NCBI GenBank assembly: GCA_944381335.1
Contig: CALWKT010000081.1
Location: forward strand, 1 to 22,210
Source of the DNA: an uncultured Christensenellaceae bacterium
GTDB lineage: Bacteria; Bacillota_A; Clostridia; Christensenellales; UBA3700
Reading direction: 5' to 3'
DNA length: 22,210 bases
Below the pieces are notes generated by a model. That model ran no database searches and was not told the origin of the DNA. It worked only from the letters and a program-made list of their open reading frames with translations. A program made the position numbers and the translations under genes. Below, in pieces: positions 8,441 through 15,797 of the stretch. Each line of letters begins with the position of its first letter. Within the stretch, counting starts at the first letter, position 1.

Positions 8441-8492
8441 ATACCCTGCAAAAAAATAAGACTGAACAAAACTTTAATCATATTGAGACAAT

Positions 8493-8628
8493 GGAGCGCG
8501 ATTCGTAAGGAAAAGCCGCAAGGCTTTGACGGAATAGCGAAGTAATGATCATGCCAGTCGCACCAAGCTGTTTTCGCGTCAGACGCAACCGCGCAAAGGA
8601 TTTGCGCTTGCTGGTCGAATACGCGTCC
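8493..8628. repeat. 136-bp element with imperfect inverted ends, copy 2
   Basis: Same length and same ends as the copy at 8305-8440, again flanked by AT on both sides. The internal hairpin is AAAGCC-GCAA-GGCTTT, so the tetraloop changes from GTAA to GCAA while the stem is kept and lengthened. The 7-bp stem GCGCAAA/TTTGCGC has loop GGA instead of GAA. It lies just downstream of the tRNA-Trp terminator in the direction of tRNA transcription. Confidence 0.6.
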
Positions 8629-8637
8629 ATGCCCTGC

Positions 8638-8674
8638 AAAAAAATAAGACTGAACATTAATTCAGTCTTATTTT
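8638..8674 (-). terminator. Rho-independent terminator of tRNA-Trp
   Basis: A 14-bp perfect stem (AAAATAAGACTGAA against TTCAGTCTTATTTT) with a 6-base loop at 8655-8660, followed on the minus strand by seven T. It starts directly after the CCA end of the tRNA. Confidence 0.9.
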
Positions 8675-8748
8675 GGCAGGGGAGACGCGATTCGAACACG
8701 CAACCAATGGTTTTGGAGACCACTACTCTACCGTTGAGCCACTCCCCT
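8674..8748 (-). tRNA. tRNA-Trp (anticodon CCA)
   Basis: The minus strand folds as a full cloverleaf: acceptor AGGGGAG/CTCCCCT, D stem GCTC/GAGT, anticodon stem GTGGT/ACCAT with loop CTCCAAA (anticodon CCA, Trp), variable loop TGGTT, T stem GCGTG/CGCGT with loop TTCGAAT, discriminator G and an encoded CCA (8676-8674). It is followed at once by a strong terminator. The only good promoter I see lies upstream of a broken second copy, at 8974-9003. Confidence 0.96.
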
Positions 8749-8780
8749 ATAAATATTAAGTTTTTCTATCCGCCTTTTAC

Positions 8781-8927
8781 GGCAGGAGACGCGATTCGTA
8801 AGAAGAAGCCGTAAGGCTTTGACGGAATAGCGAAGTAATGATCATGCCAGTCGCACCAAGCTGCTTTCGCGTCAGACGCAACCAATGGTTTTGGAGACCA
8901 CTACTCTACCGCTCACGCCACTCCCCA
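8781..8927 (-). pseudogene. Broken second tRNA-Trp copy with a 77-nt T-loop insertion
   Basis: The 5' part (8927 to about 8876, minus strand) keeps the acceptor arm and an exact anticodon arm with anticodon CCA. The D arm reads GCGTGAGC in place of GCTCAAC, which destroys the stem. After GGTTGCGT the tRNA sequence is replaced by 77 bases (8875-8799) that match the core of the 136-bp elements. It then resumes as CGAATCGCGTCTCC (8798-8785), with two C missing from the 3' acceptor strand. The 16 bp before each tRNA 5' end (8749-8764 and 8928-8943) are identical, so this began as a tandem duplication of the tRNA gene. It is very unlikely to yield a working tRNA. Confidence 0.85.
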
Positions 8928-8973
8928 ATAAATATTAAGTTTTCGCCCGGTCTTTCTCTCTACGGCGAAATCT

Positions 8974-9003
8974 ATTTTACAATGTAAACGTCGTCAAAGT
9001 CAA
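8974..9003 (-). promoter_or_regulatory. Promoter of the tRNA-Trp unit
   Basis: Minus-strand TTGACT (9003-8998) and TAAAAT (8979-8974) with an 18-base spacer. Transcription from about 8967 would run through the broken tRNA copy (8927-8781) before the intact tRNA-Trp. It is divergent from the purB promoter. Confidence 0.65.
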
Positions 9004-9072
9004 TCGAAATGCGCTTTTTTGATTTATTTATTTTAATTCTTTCTCAAAATGCTTTTTAATGTCGCAAAAAGG

Positions 9073-9101
9073 TGGAAAATTCGGCTTGAATAAGTTATAA
9101 T
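9073..9101 (+). promoter_or_regulatory. Promoter of purB
   Basis: A perfect TATAAT (9096-9101) has TGGAAA (9073-9078, 4 of 6 consensus bases) 17 bases upstream. The leader of about 25 bases contains AGGAG at 9120-9124, 7 bases before the ATG. Confidence 0.55.
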
Positions 9102-9131
9102 GTTTACAGATTTATTTTTAGGAGTCTTAAA

Positions 9132-10568
9132 ATGGCTGACACAAGCATTTACAACAACCCTTTGATAACTAGATACGCAAGCCGTGAAATGGCGGCTAAT
9201 TTCTCCGACGACAAGAAGTTCAGGCTTTGGAGAAAACTGTGGATCGCCCTTGCGGAGTCCGAAAAAGAACTCGGGCTCAATATCACCGACGAGCAGATCG
9301 CTGAAATGAAAGAACATGCCGAGGATATCAACTACGAAGATGCGCGCAAGTTTTAAAGCGAAGTCAGGCACGACGTTATGGCGCACGTCAAAGCGTACGG
9401 CAAGCTTGCTCCGAAGGCGATGCCGATAATCCATTTGGGCGCCACTTCCTGCTACGTCACGGACAATGCGGAGATAATCGTGATCGACAACGCTCTGGAT
9501 ATAGTGCTTGAAAAGCTTGTGAATTTCATGGATAAACTGCGCAAATTCGCGCTTAAATACAAAGATCTGCCCACGCTCGGCTTTACGCACCTGCAACCCG
9601 CTCAGCTTACCACGGTCGGCAAGCGCGCAACGCTGTGGCTCAGCGATCTTTTGCTCGATCTTGAAAACCTCAGACATCTGAAGTCATGCGTCAAACTGCG
9701 CGGCGTTAAAGGCACGACGGGCACTCAGGCTAGCTTCCTCGATCTTTTCAACGGCAACGGCGAAACGGTAAAAGAACTCGAGAAAAAAGTCGTCGCAAAG
9801 ATGGGCTACGACAAGGCGTACGGCGTGACCGGTCAGACCTATCCCAGAAAATTCGATTACAACGTGCTTTGCGTTCTCTCTCAGATCGCTCAGAGTTGCT
9901 ACCGCTTCTCAAACGACATCCGCATTTTGCAGAATATGAAAGAAATTGAAGAACCGTTTGAGAAGACCCAGATCGGTTCGTCCGCTATGGCGTATAAGCG
10001 CAACCCGATGAGGAGCGAGCGCGTAGGATCTATCGCGCGTTATGTGATTTCTCTGCCGACAAACTGTGCAATCACTGCTTCCACTCAGTGGTTCGAGCGC
10101 ACTCTCGACGACAGCGCGAACAAGCGCATCGTGATCGCACAGGCGTTCCTTTCCGTGGATTCCATACTCAATCTCTGCATGAATATCAGCGAAAATCTGG
10201 TCGTATACGACAAGGTCATCAAAAAGCATATAGACGCAGAACTGCCCTTTATGGCAACTGAAAATATAATGATGGAATGCGTAAAAGCGGGCGGCAACCG
10301 TCAGGAACTGCACGAAAGGATAAGAGTTTTGTCTATGGAAGCTTCCAAGAACGTAAAAATGGAAGGCAAAGACAACAATCTGATCGAACTGATCAAAAAC
10401 GACGATATGTTCGCGGCGGTCAGAGACAGGCTTGACGGAATTCTCGACGCGAAAAACTTTATAGGAAGGGCTCCTCAGCAAGTGGTCGAATTTATCGAGA
10501 ACGAAATTGATCCGGCAATCGCGGCTTCGGGTGTCGAACTCGGCAAAAAAGGCGAAGTAAACGTCTGA
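9132..10568 (+). pseudogene. purB: Adenylosuccinate lyase, interrupted by an in-frame TAA
   Basis: The two halves (9132-9353 and 9357-10568) are in one frame and together give about 478 codons, the normal length of the ADSL-type adenylosuccinate lyase. This enzyme cleaves SAICAR and adenylosuccinate, releasing fumarate, in purine synthesis. Conserved parts are RYASREM (14-20), RHDVMAHV just after the stop, TLGFTHLQPAQLTT with the general-acid His, RGVKGTTGTQASFL, and the flexible signature loop GSSAMAYKRNPMRSER with the catalytic Ser. Codon 75 is TAA (9354-9356), in a stretch where relatives carry a charged residue; one G-to-T change from GAA would create it. No frameshift or other lesion is visible. 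Promoter, ribosome binding site and terminator are intact. A restart at the ATG of 9378 would lack about 81 residues, including active-site residues. A base-calling error remains possible. Confidence 0.9.
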
Positions 10569-10587
10569 TTTCATACGGTTTATCATC

Positions 10588-10619
10588 AAAACGGCGGGCT
10601 TTTGACCCGTCGTTTTTTT
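10588..10619 (+). terminator. Terminator between converging purB and spoIVB
   Basis: ACGGCGGG pairs with CCCGTCGT around a 7-base loop, with AAAA before and TTTTTTT after on the plus strand. On the minus strand it is followed by a shorter T run, so it may also stop spoIVB transcription. The remaining 84 bases before the spoIVB stop show no other feature. Confidence 0.9.
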
Positions 10620-10703
10620 GATCTGTTGTATTTTTCAGTCAGGTAATTATGCTGATATATGGCTTTTGTCGCTCCGCATGCGTTGTATCATTCAGTATCA
10701 ACG

Positions 10704-11858
10704 CTAATTGTTTTCCGTCATCTGATACATCCAGTCGGCGTATATGCCGTAACCCTTTGTCGGGTCTGAAGTAAACACATGCGTGACTGCGCCAACAAGC
10801 TTTCCGTTCTGAACGATCGGACTTCCGCTCATACCCTGGACTATTCCGCCGGTTGCGTTGATCAGAACTTCGTCGGTTATTCTGATCACCATTGATTTGT
10901 CTGAAGGAGTTTCCTGGGCGTTGACTTTTATGATCTCGATATCGTAATATTGTGGCTCACAGCCGCTTACCGTACTGTATATCTGTGCTTTTCCCGGTCT
11001 TACCGAATTTCTTCCTCCGATCTGTATTTTTTTCAAAGAAGAAGTTTTGCCGGTAAAAATGCCGTAATTGCCGAATTTAGAATTGCATTCAATCGTACCC
11101 AGGGGCACTGATTTTGAGCTGAAAGTGCCGTTGAGTTCTCCCGCCTTGCCGATCTTGCCCTTTACGCTTCCGGAGATATACGCATTGTATATCTTTCCGC
11201 CGTCGATCCTGACGACGGTGCCGTCCTGAGAGAGGATCGCGTGCCCGAGGCACGCATATTTCCCGCTTTCCGGATTGATAAAAGTCGCTGTGCCGATACC
11301 GGCGATCGAGTCCTGAAGCGTGAGACCTATTCTGTAATTCCCGCTCAATACGTCTTTTGCAGGATATACAGTATATTTTTTTATTTCATCGCCGCGTTGC
11401 AGGCAAAGTTCCACGGGATCGCCTTCTTTTGCGTTGACAATCGTTGAAACGTTCTTGTCGTCTCCGACCGGCTTTCCGTCGACAGCGATCAGAACGTCAC
11501 CGCTTCTGATATCCGTGTTTTCGCAAGGAGAAACGGCGCCGTCACTTGTAACCACGCCGGATTTACCGGTTACCATCAGCCCTTTCAGATCGAGATCGAG
11601 TCCCAGAGGGAAACCTCCGAGATACACTTCGCGATTTTCGCTTTTTTGAGCTTTCTCGCTGTCTATATCGAAAAGTCCGAATAATTTTGTATGAACTTCA
11701 CTTTTTTCTTCGTCAAATACGTTGACGGAAAAAGGCGATGCGCTTGCCGCAACTTCGTATCCGTCGAATAATTCGTCGTTGTCTGCGCAGAAGTTGAAAT
11801 AGCCCACTGCCGCTACGCATACGGCGATCAAAACTGCGATTCCGAATAATTTTTTCAT
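10704..11858 (-). CDS. spoIVB: SpoIVB peptidase
   Basis: A 384-residue serine peptidase of family S55. In sporulating Bacillota it is made in the forespore and cleaves SpoIVFA, which triggers processing of pro-sigma-K in the mother cell. Residues 5-22 form an N-terminal membrane anchor or signal. A PDZ domain lies at about 95-165 (IRSGDVLIAVDGKPV at 117-131). The peptidase part shows LGHAI with His206, GGIVQGMSGSPI with Ser344 as the likely nucleophile, and THVFTSDPTKGYGI with Asp365. AAGGAG lies 6 bases before the ATG. It is separated from recN by a terminator, so it should have its own promoter. I found no convincing sigma-A or sigma-G site in the 60 bases between. In B. subtilis spo0A follows; here it does not. 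Confidence 0.96.
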   Translation of the reverse strand: MKKLFGIAVLIAVCVAAVGYFNFCADNDELFDGYEVAASASPFSVNVFDEEKSEVHTKLFGLFDIDSEKAQKSENREVYLGGFPLGLDLDLKGLMVTGKSGVVTSDGAVSPCENTDIRSGDVLIAVDGKPVGDDKNVSTIVNAKEGDPVELCLQRGDEIKKYTVYPAKDVLSGNYRIGLTLQDSIAGIGTATFINPESGKYACLGHAILSQDGTVVRIDGGKIYNAYISGSVKGKIGKAGELNGTFSSKSVPLGTIECNSKFGNYGIFTGKTSSLKKIQIGGRNSVRPGKAQIYSTVSGCEPQYYDIEIIKVNAQETPSDKSMVIRITDEVLINATGGIVQGMSGSPIVQNGKLVGAVTHVFTSDPTKGYGIYADWMYQMTENN

Positions 11859-11914
11859 CTCAATCTCCTTACACCGGCTAGTTTGAGACTTTAATACAAA
11901 AAATATGTAAAGCT

Positions 11915-11942
11915 ATAAAAAAACGGCGCATTTACGCCGTTT
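11915..11942 (-). terminator. Terminator after recN
   Basis: On the minus strand AAACGGCG pairs with CGCCGTTT around TAAATG and is followed by a run of T. It ends the nadK-argR-recN unit and separates it from spoIVB. Confidence 0.9.
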
Positions 11943-11963
11943 GGTTATATATTGTTATGAAAA

Positions 11964-13649
11964 TCAGTGTAATTTATAAGAATTTGCATGCTCTTTCATT
12001 TCTTTTGCATGCGGCAAAGCGTATGTGCCGTAATCGCTTCCCCCCAAAAGTCTTGCAATTTCTTCAAGCGTTCCCTGCTCGTCAAGAAGTTTTACTCCGG
12101 TGAACGTCCTGCCGTTTTCAGTCGTCTTGCTGATCAGATAATGCGCGTCCGCCATGCTTGCAAGCTGTGGCAGATGAGTGACTGCAAGGACTTGTTTTCC
12201 GGTCGAGATGTTATAAAGCTTTTCTGCGACAACCTGCGCGATCTTTCCGCTGATGCCGGTGTCTATTTCGTCGAATACCATCGTCTGTATGCCGTCTATG
12301 TCTGAAATTATGTTTTTGACAGCCAGCATAAACCGCGAAAGTTCGCCGCCAGATATTACTTTACTGAGCGCTTTTGCGGGTTGACCGGCGTTTGCCGAGA
12401 ACATGAAAAGAACGCTGTCCGCTCCGTCAGCTCTTACATTATTTTCGTCAAAAGTCACGTCGGCGTAGAAAGTGGCGTTGTTCATTCCCAGTTCTTTCAG
12501 CTGACCGCAGATGTTTTCAGCAAGTCTCGCGGCGTTCTTCGTCCTGACCTCGTGCATTTTTTTGGCGTTTTTCATCAATTCGGACGCACACTGCCCGATC
12601 TCGGAATTAAGTTTTTCAACGTTGTACTCTGCGTCTTCAAGGAAAAGCAGTTCTTCTCTGATCTTATCCGCATAGGTAAGGATCTCATAGACGTCGCTGC
12701 CGTACTTGCGCTTCAACGTCCTCACGAGAGCGAGCCTCTGCTCGACTTTTTCAGCCTCGTAAGGATTGTATTCGCAGTCTTCAAGAAGGCTTTCAAGCGT
12801 CTCTGCAATGTCTTTTATTTCAATTTTTGCGCTGTCCAGACGGTCGATGAGTTCAGAATAAGCCTGATCGTAATCCTGAACTGAAGAAAGCTCAGACTTT
12901 GCTCCGGAAATTGCCGTCAATGCGCCGCCGTCGTCACCGTTAAGAAAACTCTGGGCGGCTGAGAGAGAGTCTGTTATCGCTCTTGAATTGTTGAACTTTT
13001 TGCGTTTTGCAAGGAGTTCGTCTTCTTCACCGTCTTTCAGATCGGCTTTTTCTATTTCGTCGAGTTCGTATCTGAGAACGTCCGTCCTCTTGGCGACGTC
13101 AGAAAGCGAACCGTACTTTGCCAGTTCCTTTTTAAGACTCAGATATTTGTCGTGAAGATTTTTCTGTTTTTCTGAAAGCAACAAAAGTTCCGAAGCGGCG
13201 AATTTGTCGAGAATAAAAATGTGGTTGTCGTCGTCAAGAAGCCCTGTTGCCTCGTGCTGACCGTATATGTCGGTTAGCGAAGCCGTGACTTCTTTCAGCA
13301 TTGAAAGCGTTACTTTCTGACCGTTTATGCGGCAAGTATTCTTACCGGCCTCGGTCATTTCTCTTTTGATGACCAGTTCGTCGTCCTCACACCCGATCTC
13401 CATATCTTCAAGAATACGTTTTGTCTGAGGGCAATCCGAAAGGTCAAAAAACGCGCTGACTTTCGCAGTATCCTTTCCGTAAGATATCAGCGACTTGTCC
13501 GCACGCGTGCCCAGAACGAAATTCAGGCTGTCGATTATTATGGATTTGCCGGCGCCCGTTTCGCCCGAAAGAATATTCAGCCCTTTGCAAAAACTTATTT
13601 CAAGTTTTTCGATCAGGGCTATATTGTCTATCTGTAAAGTTTCCAGCAT
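11964..13649 (-). CDS. recN: DNA repair protein RecN
   Basis: A 561-residue SMC-like ATPase that acts early at DNA double-strand breaks. The Walker A motif is GETGAGKS (29-36), the Q-loop region holds YGQHEATGLL (129-138), the ABC signature is SGGELSR (433-439) and Walker B is MVFDEIDTGISG (457-468). A His switch lies in AVTHLPQLA (489-497). The middle (about 155-385) is the expected coiled coil. The length is normal. It starts 6 bases after the argR stop without a clear ribosome binding site, so translation probably depends on ribosomes finishing argR. Confidence 0.97.
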   Translation of the reverse strand: MLETLQIDNIALIEKLEISFCKGLNILSGETGAGKSIIIDSLNFVLGTRADKSLISYGKDTAKVSAFFDLSDCPQTKRILEDMEIGCEDDELVIKREMTEAGKNTCRINGQKVTLSMLKEVTASLTDIYGQHEATGLLDDDNHIFILDKFAASELLLLSEKQKNLHDKYLSLKKELAKYGSLSDVAKRTDVLRYELDEIEKADLKDGEEDELLAKRKKFNNSRAITDSLSAAQSFLNGDDGGALTAISGAKSELSSVQDYDQAYSELIDRLDSAKIEIKDIAETLESLLEDCEYNPYEAEKVEQRLALVRTLKRKYGSDVYEILTYADKIREELLFLEDAEYNVEKLNSEIGQCASELMKNAKKMHEVRTKNAARLAENICGQLKELGMNNATFYADVTFDENNVRADGADSVLFMFSANAGQPAKALSKVISGGELSRFMLAVKNIISDIDGIQTMVFDEIDTGISGKIAQVVAEKLYNISTGKQVLAVTHLPQLASMADAHYLISKTTENGRTFTGVKLLDEQGTLEEIARLLGGSDYGTYALPHAKEMKEHANSYKLH

Positions 13650-13655
13650 AGGAAA

Positions 13656-14108
13656 TTACCACAAATAAGATTTGAGAAGGTCTACTGTTTCTTTGACGTC
13701 GGCATCCTGAGCAATTACGGCGAAAATCGTGTCGTCGCCGGCAAGCGTTCCGATGATCTGCGACAGATTGAGGTGGTCAATGAACGCGCAGGCGCTGTTC
13801 GCTCCTCCCGCGACGGTTTTGATCACCACGATGTTGTTTGCGTACTGAATTGAAAGAACGCATTCTTTGAAAATGTTGCCGAACTTGACGGAGATCTTAT
13901 GAGGCGCGGCTTCCGCTTTCACGTACTTATATTTCTTGTCTGCGCCCAGGATCTTTATCAGACCGAGTTCCTTGATATCTCTGGAAACGGTTGCCTGAGT
14001 TGCGCAGAATCCGCGCTCGGTCAGGAGTCTGACGAGTTCGTCCTGCGTTTCTATGTCGTTTTCTTCGATGAGATCGATGATACACTGTTGTCTTTTTGCT
14101 CTGATCAT
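13656..14108 (-). CDS. argR: Arginine repressor
   Basis: A 150-residue arginine-sensing regulator of the ArgR/AhrC family. The N-terminal winged helix carries ATQATVSRDIKELGL (36-50). The C-terminal hexamerisation and arginine-binding domain carries GTLAGDDTIF (120-129), whose two Asp bind arginine. The ATG overlaps the TAA of nadK by one base (TAATG), with GGGGTG just upstream. Its place between nadK and recN matches many Clostridia. No arginine synthesis genes are nearby. Confidence 0.97.
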   Translation of the reverse strand: MIRAKRQQCIIDLIEENDIETQDELVRLLTERGFCATQATVSRDIKELGLIKILGADKKYKYVKAEAAPHKISVKFGNIFKECVLSIQYANNIVVIKTVAGGANSACAFIDHLNLSQIIGTLAGDDTIFAVIAQDADVKETVDLLKSYLW

Positions 14109-14932
14109 TAGTCACCCCAATATGCGAGCTTTTTCACGAGTTTGCTGTAAAAACTGTATTTTTCAAACCTTATGAAAGTAGCCGCGTAATCACACTTTTT
14201 TATTGTTATACATTGCGGATCTTCGACAAAAGAAACGATTTTGCCGTCGATCGTAAGTCTCAGATCGCTGCTGTCGCTGGAAAGGTCCACGCGACTGTTG
14301 TCGCTGATGACCATGGGACAGAAATGCAGAGAATGCGGGCAGATCGCGTTTATTATCAGCGCGTTCAGATCAGGGCTCAGGATCGAGCCGTTGCATGACA
14401 GCGAATATCCCGTCGAGCCCGTCGGCGTGGAGACCATCACTCCGTCAGCTCTCACTTTGTCCGCTCTTACTCCGTCGATGTCAACAGCGATCGAACAGAT
14501 ATTTGAATTATCGGCTTTGGCAAGGACGACTTCATTGAGCGCAATAAAACTGTTTTCGCCGTTTTCGACAGAGATCATTGATCTTTTTTCACAGAAATAA
14601 TCACCGCGGATAAGGCGTTCCGCGCTTTCTTCAAGCATATCGGCATTTACTTCGGTCAGAAAACCGAGATGACCGAGATTTACTCCCAGCATGGGTATAT
14701 TCTTTACCGCACAATAAGGCACGATGTTGAGCATGGTGCCGTCGCCGCCGAAAGCTACGAGCACGTCTACGCCGTCGGTCAGCTCTCTCAGACGTTCGTG
14801 CGTTTCGTTTTCCTGTTTGCGGTCGCTGTAAAATTTATAAGATACTCCTTTTTGCTGAAGAATCGCAATAAAATTTTTCGCGGTCGCGGAGTCGCGGTCT
14901 TTGTTGAGGTTTGTATAAACTCCGATTTTCAT
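14108..14932 (-). CDS. nadK: NAD kinase
   Basis: A 274-residue enzyme that phosphorylates NAD to NADP. It shows FGGDGTML (61-68) with the catalytic Asp64, LGHLGFLTE (86-94), ALNEVVLAK (131-139) and the family loop TPTGSTGYSLS (169-179). The protein starts with MKIGVYTN, the usual NadK beginning, so this ATG is very probably correct. No ribosome binding site precedes it. Instead a near-perfect promoter ends 6 bases upstream, which predicts a leaderless message. It is the first gene of the nadK-argR-recN unit. Confidence 0.97.
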   Translation of the reverse strand: MKIGVYTNLNKDRDSATAKNFIAILQQKGVSYKFYSDRKQENETHERLRELTDGVDVLVAFGGDGTMLNIVPYCAVKNIPMLGVNLGHLGFLTEVNADMLEESAERLIRGDYFCEKRSMISVENGENSFIALNEVVLAKADNSNICSIAVDIDGVRADKVRADGVMVSTPTGSTGYSLSCNGSILSPDLNALIINAICPHSLHFCPMVISDNSRVDLSSDSSDLRLTIDGKIVSFVEDPQCITIKKCDYAATFIRFEKYSFYSKLVKKLAYWGD

Positions 14933-14938
14933 GATTTT

Positions 14939-14967
14939 ATTATAGTATAAAATGAATAAATATTCAA
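14939..14967 (-). promoter_or_regulatory. Near-consensus promoter abutting the nadK ATG
   Basis: Minus-strand TTGAAT (14967-14962) and TATAAT (14944-14939) are separated by 17 bases. The usual start point, about 7 bases beyond the -10, coincides with the A of the nadK ATG at 14932. The 100 bases between this site and the tlyA stop hold no clear terminator. Confidence 0.8.
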
Positions 14968-15068
14968 TAGTTTATCCAAAATATTTAAATTTTTCTTACG
15001 AAAACGTACAATTTAAAATAAAATAGTCATTCTGTGAGCGTATATGCAAAATCCAATTACAATGCGAT

Positions 15069-15797
15069 TTATTCTGACGGACAATGTTTTGACATTCTGA
15101 GAAGATATTCTACGTTTTTTCCTTCACGTATCGGAGCCGTAGTCAGTCCGGTCACGGTCGCGCCGCAATTTTCGGCGAAAGCCGAAACGTCGGATACGAC
15201 GGCTTTTCTGATCTTTTCGGAAAGGACCAGCCCCGTTTTTGTCAGGTTCTTTTTGCCCGCTTCAAACTGAGGTTTTATCAGCGCGACAACTTCTCCACCC
15301 GGCTTTACGGTCGAAAGTACGGCAGGGAGAACGAGTTTCAGGGATATAAAGCTGACGTCTATGCAGGCGAAGTCGCACAGTTCTCCGAAACTATTCTCAG
15401 TCAGATCTCTTGCGTTTGTATTGTCTTTTATAACGACGCGGGCATCCATTCTGAGCACGTCGTCAAAAGCGCACTCTCCCACGTCCACAGCGTAGACTTT
15501 CAAAGCGCCGTGAGACAACAGACAGTCGGTAAAGCCGCCGTTCGAAGCGCCGATATCCGCACATACTTTGCCTTTTACGTCGAGAGAAAAATCAAAAAAC
15601 GCTTTTTCGAGCTTGTCTCCGCCGCGGGAGGCGAAACGGTATTCCTTTTCAACGACAACGACGTCACCTTCCTTTACGTTCTGAGAAGGCTTGTCCGCAA
15701 TTTTTCCGTTTACCGAAATAAAGCCGTCGAAAACCATGGACGCGGCTTTCGTACGGCTGTAACAAAATTTTTCTCTGAGATAAACGTCCAGTCTCAC
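15069..15797 (-). CDS. tlyA: TlyA-type rRNA 2'-O-methyltransferase
   Basis: A 242-residue protein of the TlyA (hemolysin A/YqxC) family, which methylates ribose 2'-OH groups in rRNA. An S4 RNA-binding domain covers about 1-58 (RLDVYLREK, then SRTKAASMVFDGFISVNG). The FtsJ-like domain follows with the SAM loop DIGASNGGFTD (81-91). The likely K-D-K-E catalytic tetrad is Lys62, Asp147, Lys175 and Glu230. The start codon is GTG, overlapping the dxs stop as GTGA, with GGAG about 10 bases upstream. It is the last gene of the asp23-to-tlyA run. Confidence 0.95.
   Translation of the reverse strand: MRLDVYLREKFCYSRTKAASMVFDGFISVNGKIADKPSQNVKEGDVVVVEKEYRFASRGGDKLEKAFFDFSLDVKGKVCADIGASNGGFTDCLLSHGALKVYAVDVGECAFDDVLRMDARVVIKDNTNARDLTENSFGELCDFACIDVSFISLKLVLPAVLSTVKPGGEVVALIKPQFEAGKKNLTKTGLVLSEKIRKAVVSDVSAFAENCGATVTGLTTAPIREGKNVEYLLRMSKHCPSE

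Larger units (their letters stand above)
8251..8660. repeat. 188-bp tandem repeat array
   Basis: A 188-bp unit beginning TTGAGAC starts at 8295 and again at 8483. Copy 1 (8295-8482) is complete. Copy 2 (from 8483) matches until the tRNA-Trp terminator loop near 8655. A third copy is represented only by its tail (about 8243-8294). By eye, copies 1 and 2 differ at about 14 of the first 170 positions, mostly in one patch (8362-8383 against 8550-8571). Each unit consists of a 136-bp element plus a 52-bp spacer. The spacer carries the distal half of the tRNA-Trp terminator (AAAAATAAGACTGAAC), which suggests the array grew by unequal exchange of the DNA next to the tRNA. Confidence 0.85.

Noticed and set aside
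8251..8660. Possible CRISPR array
   Set aside because: The repeat period is 188 bp with only two full units, the spacers are near-identical, and no cas genes are present.
8290..8723. Minus-strand ORFs of 63 and 81 residues with shared residues
   Set aside because: Same cause: both are readings of the repeat units, and one runs into the tRNA.
8357..8814. Plus-strand ORFs of 62 and 89 residues with similar sequences
   Set aside because: They run through the repeats, and the second crosses the tRNA-Trp gene antisense. Their similarity follows from the DNA repeat, not from protein conservation.
9354..9356. Recoded or read-through TAA in purB
   Set aside because: TAA is used as an ordinary stop in many genes of this window and the following base is A, an efficient termination context. 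No recoding structure is evident.
9033..9677. Minus-strand ORF (214 residues) over the purB start
   Set aside because: Antisense to the conserved purB coding sequence, with no protein-like motifs.
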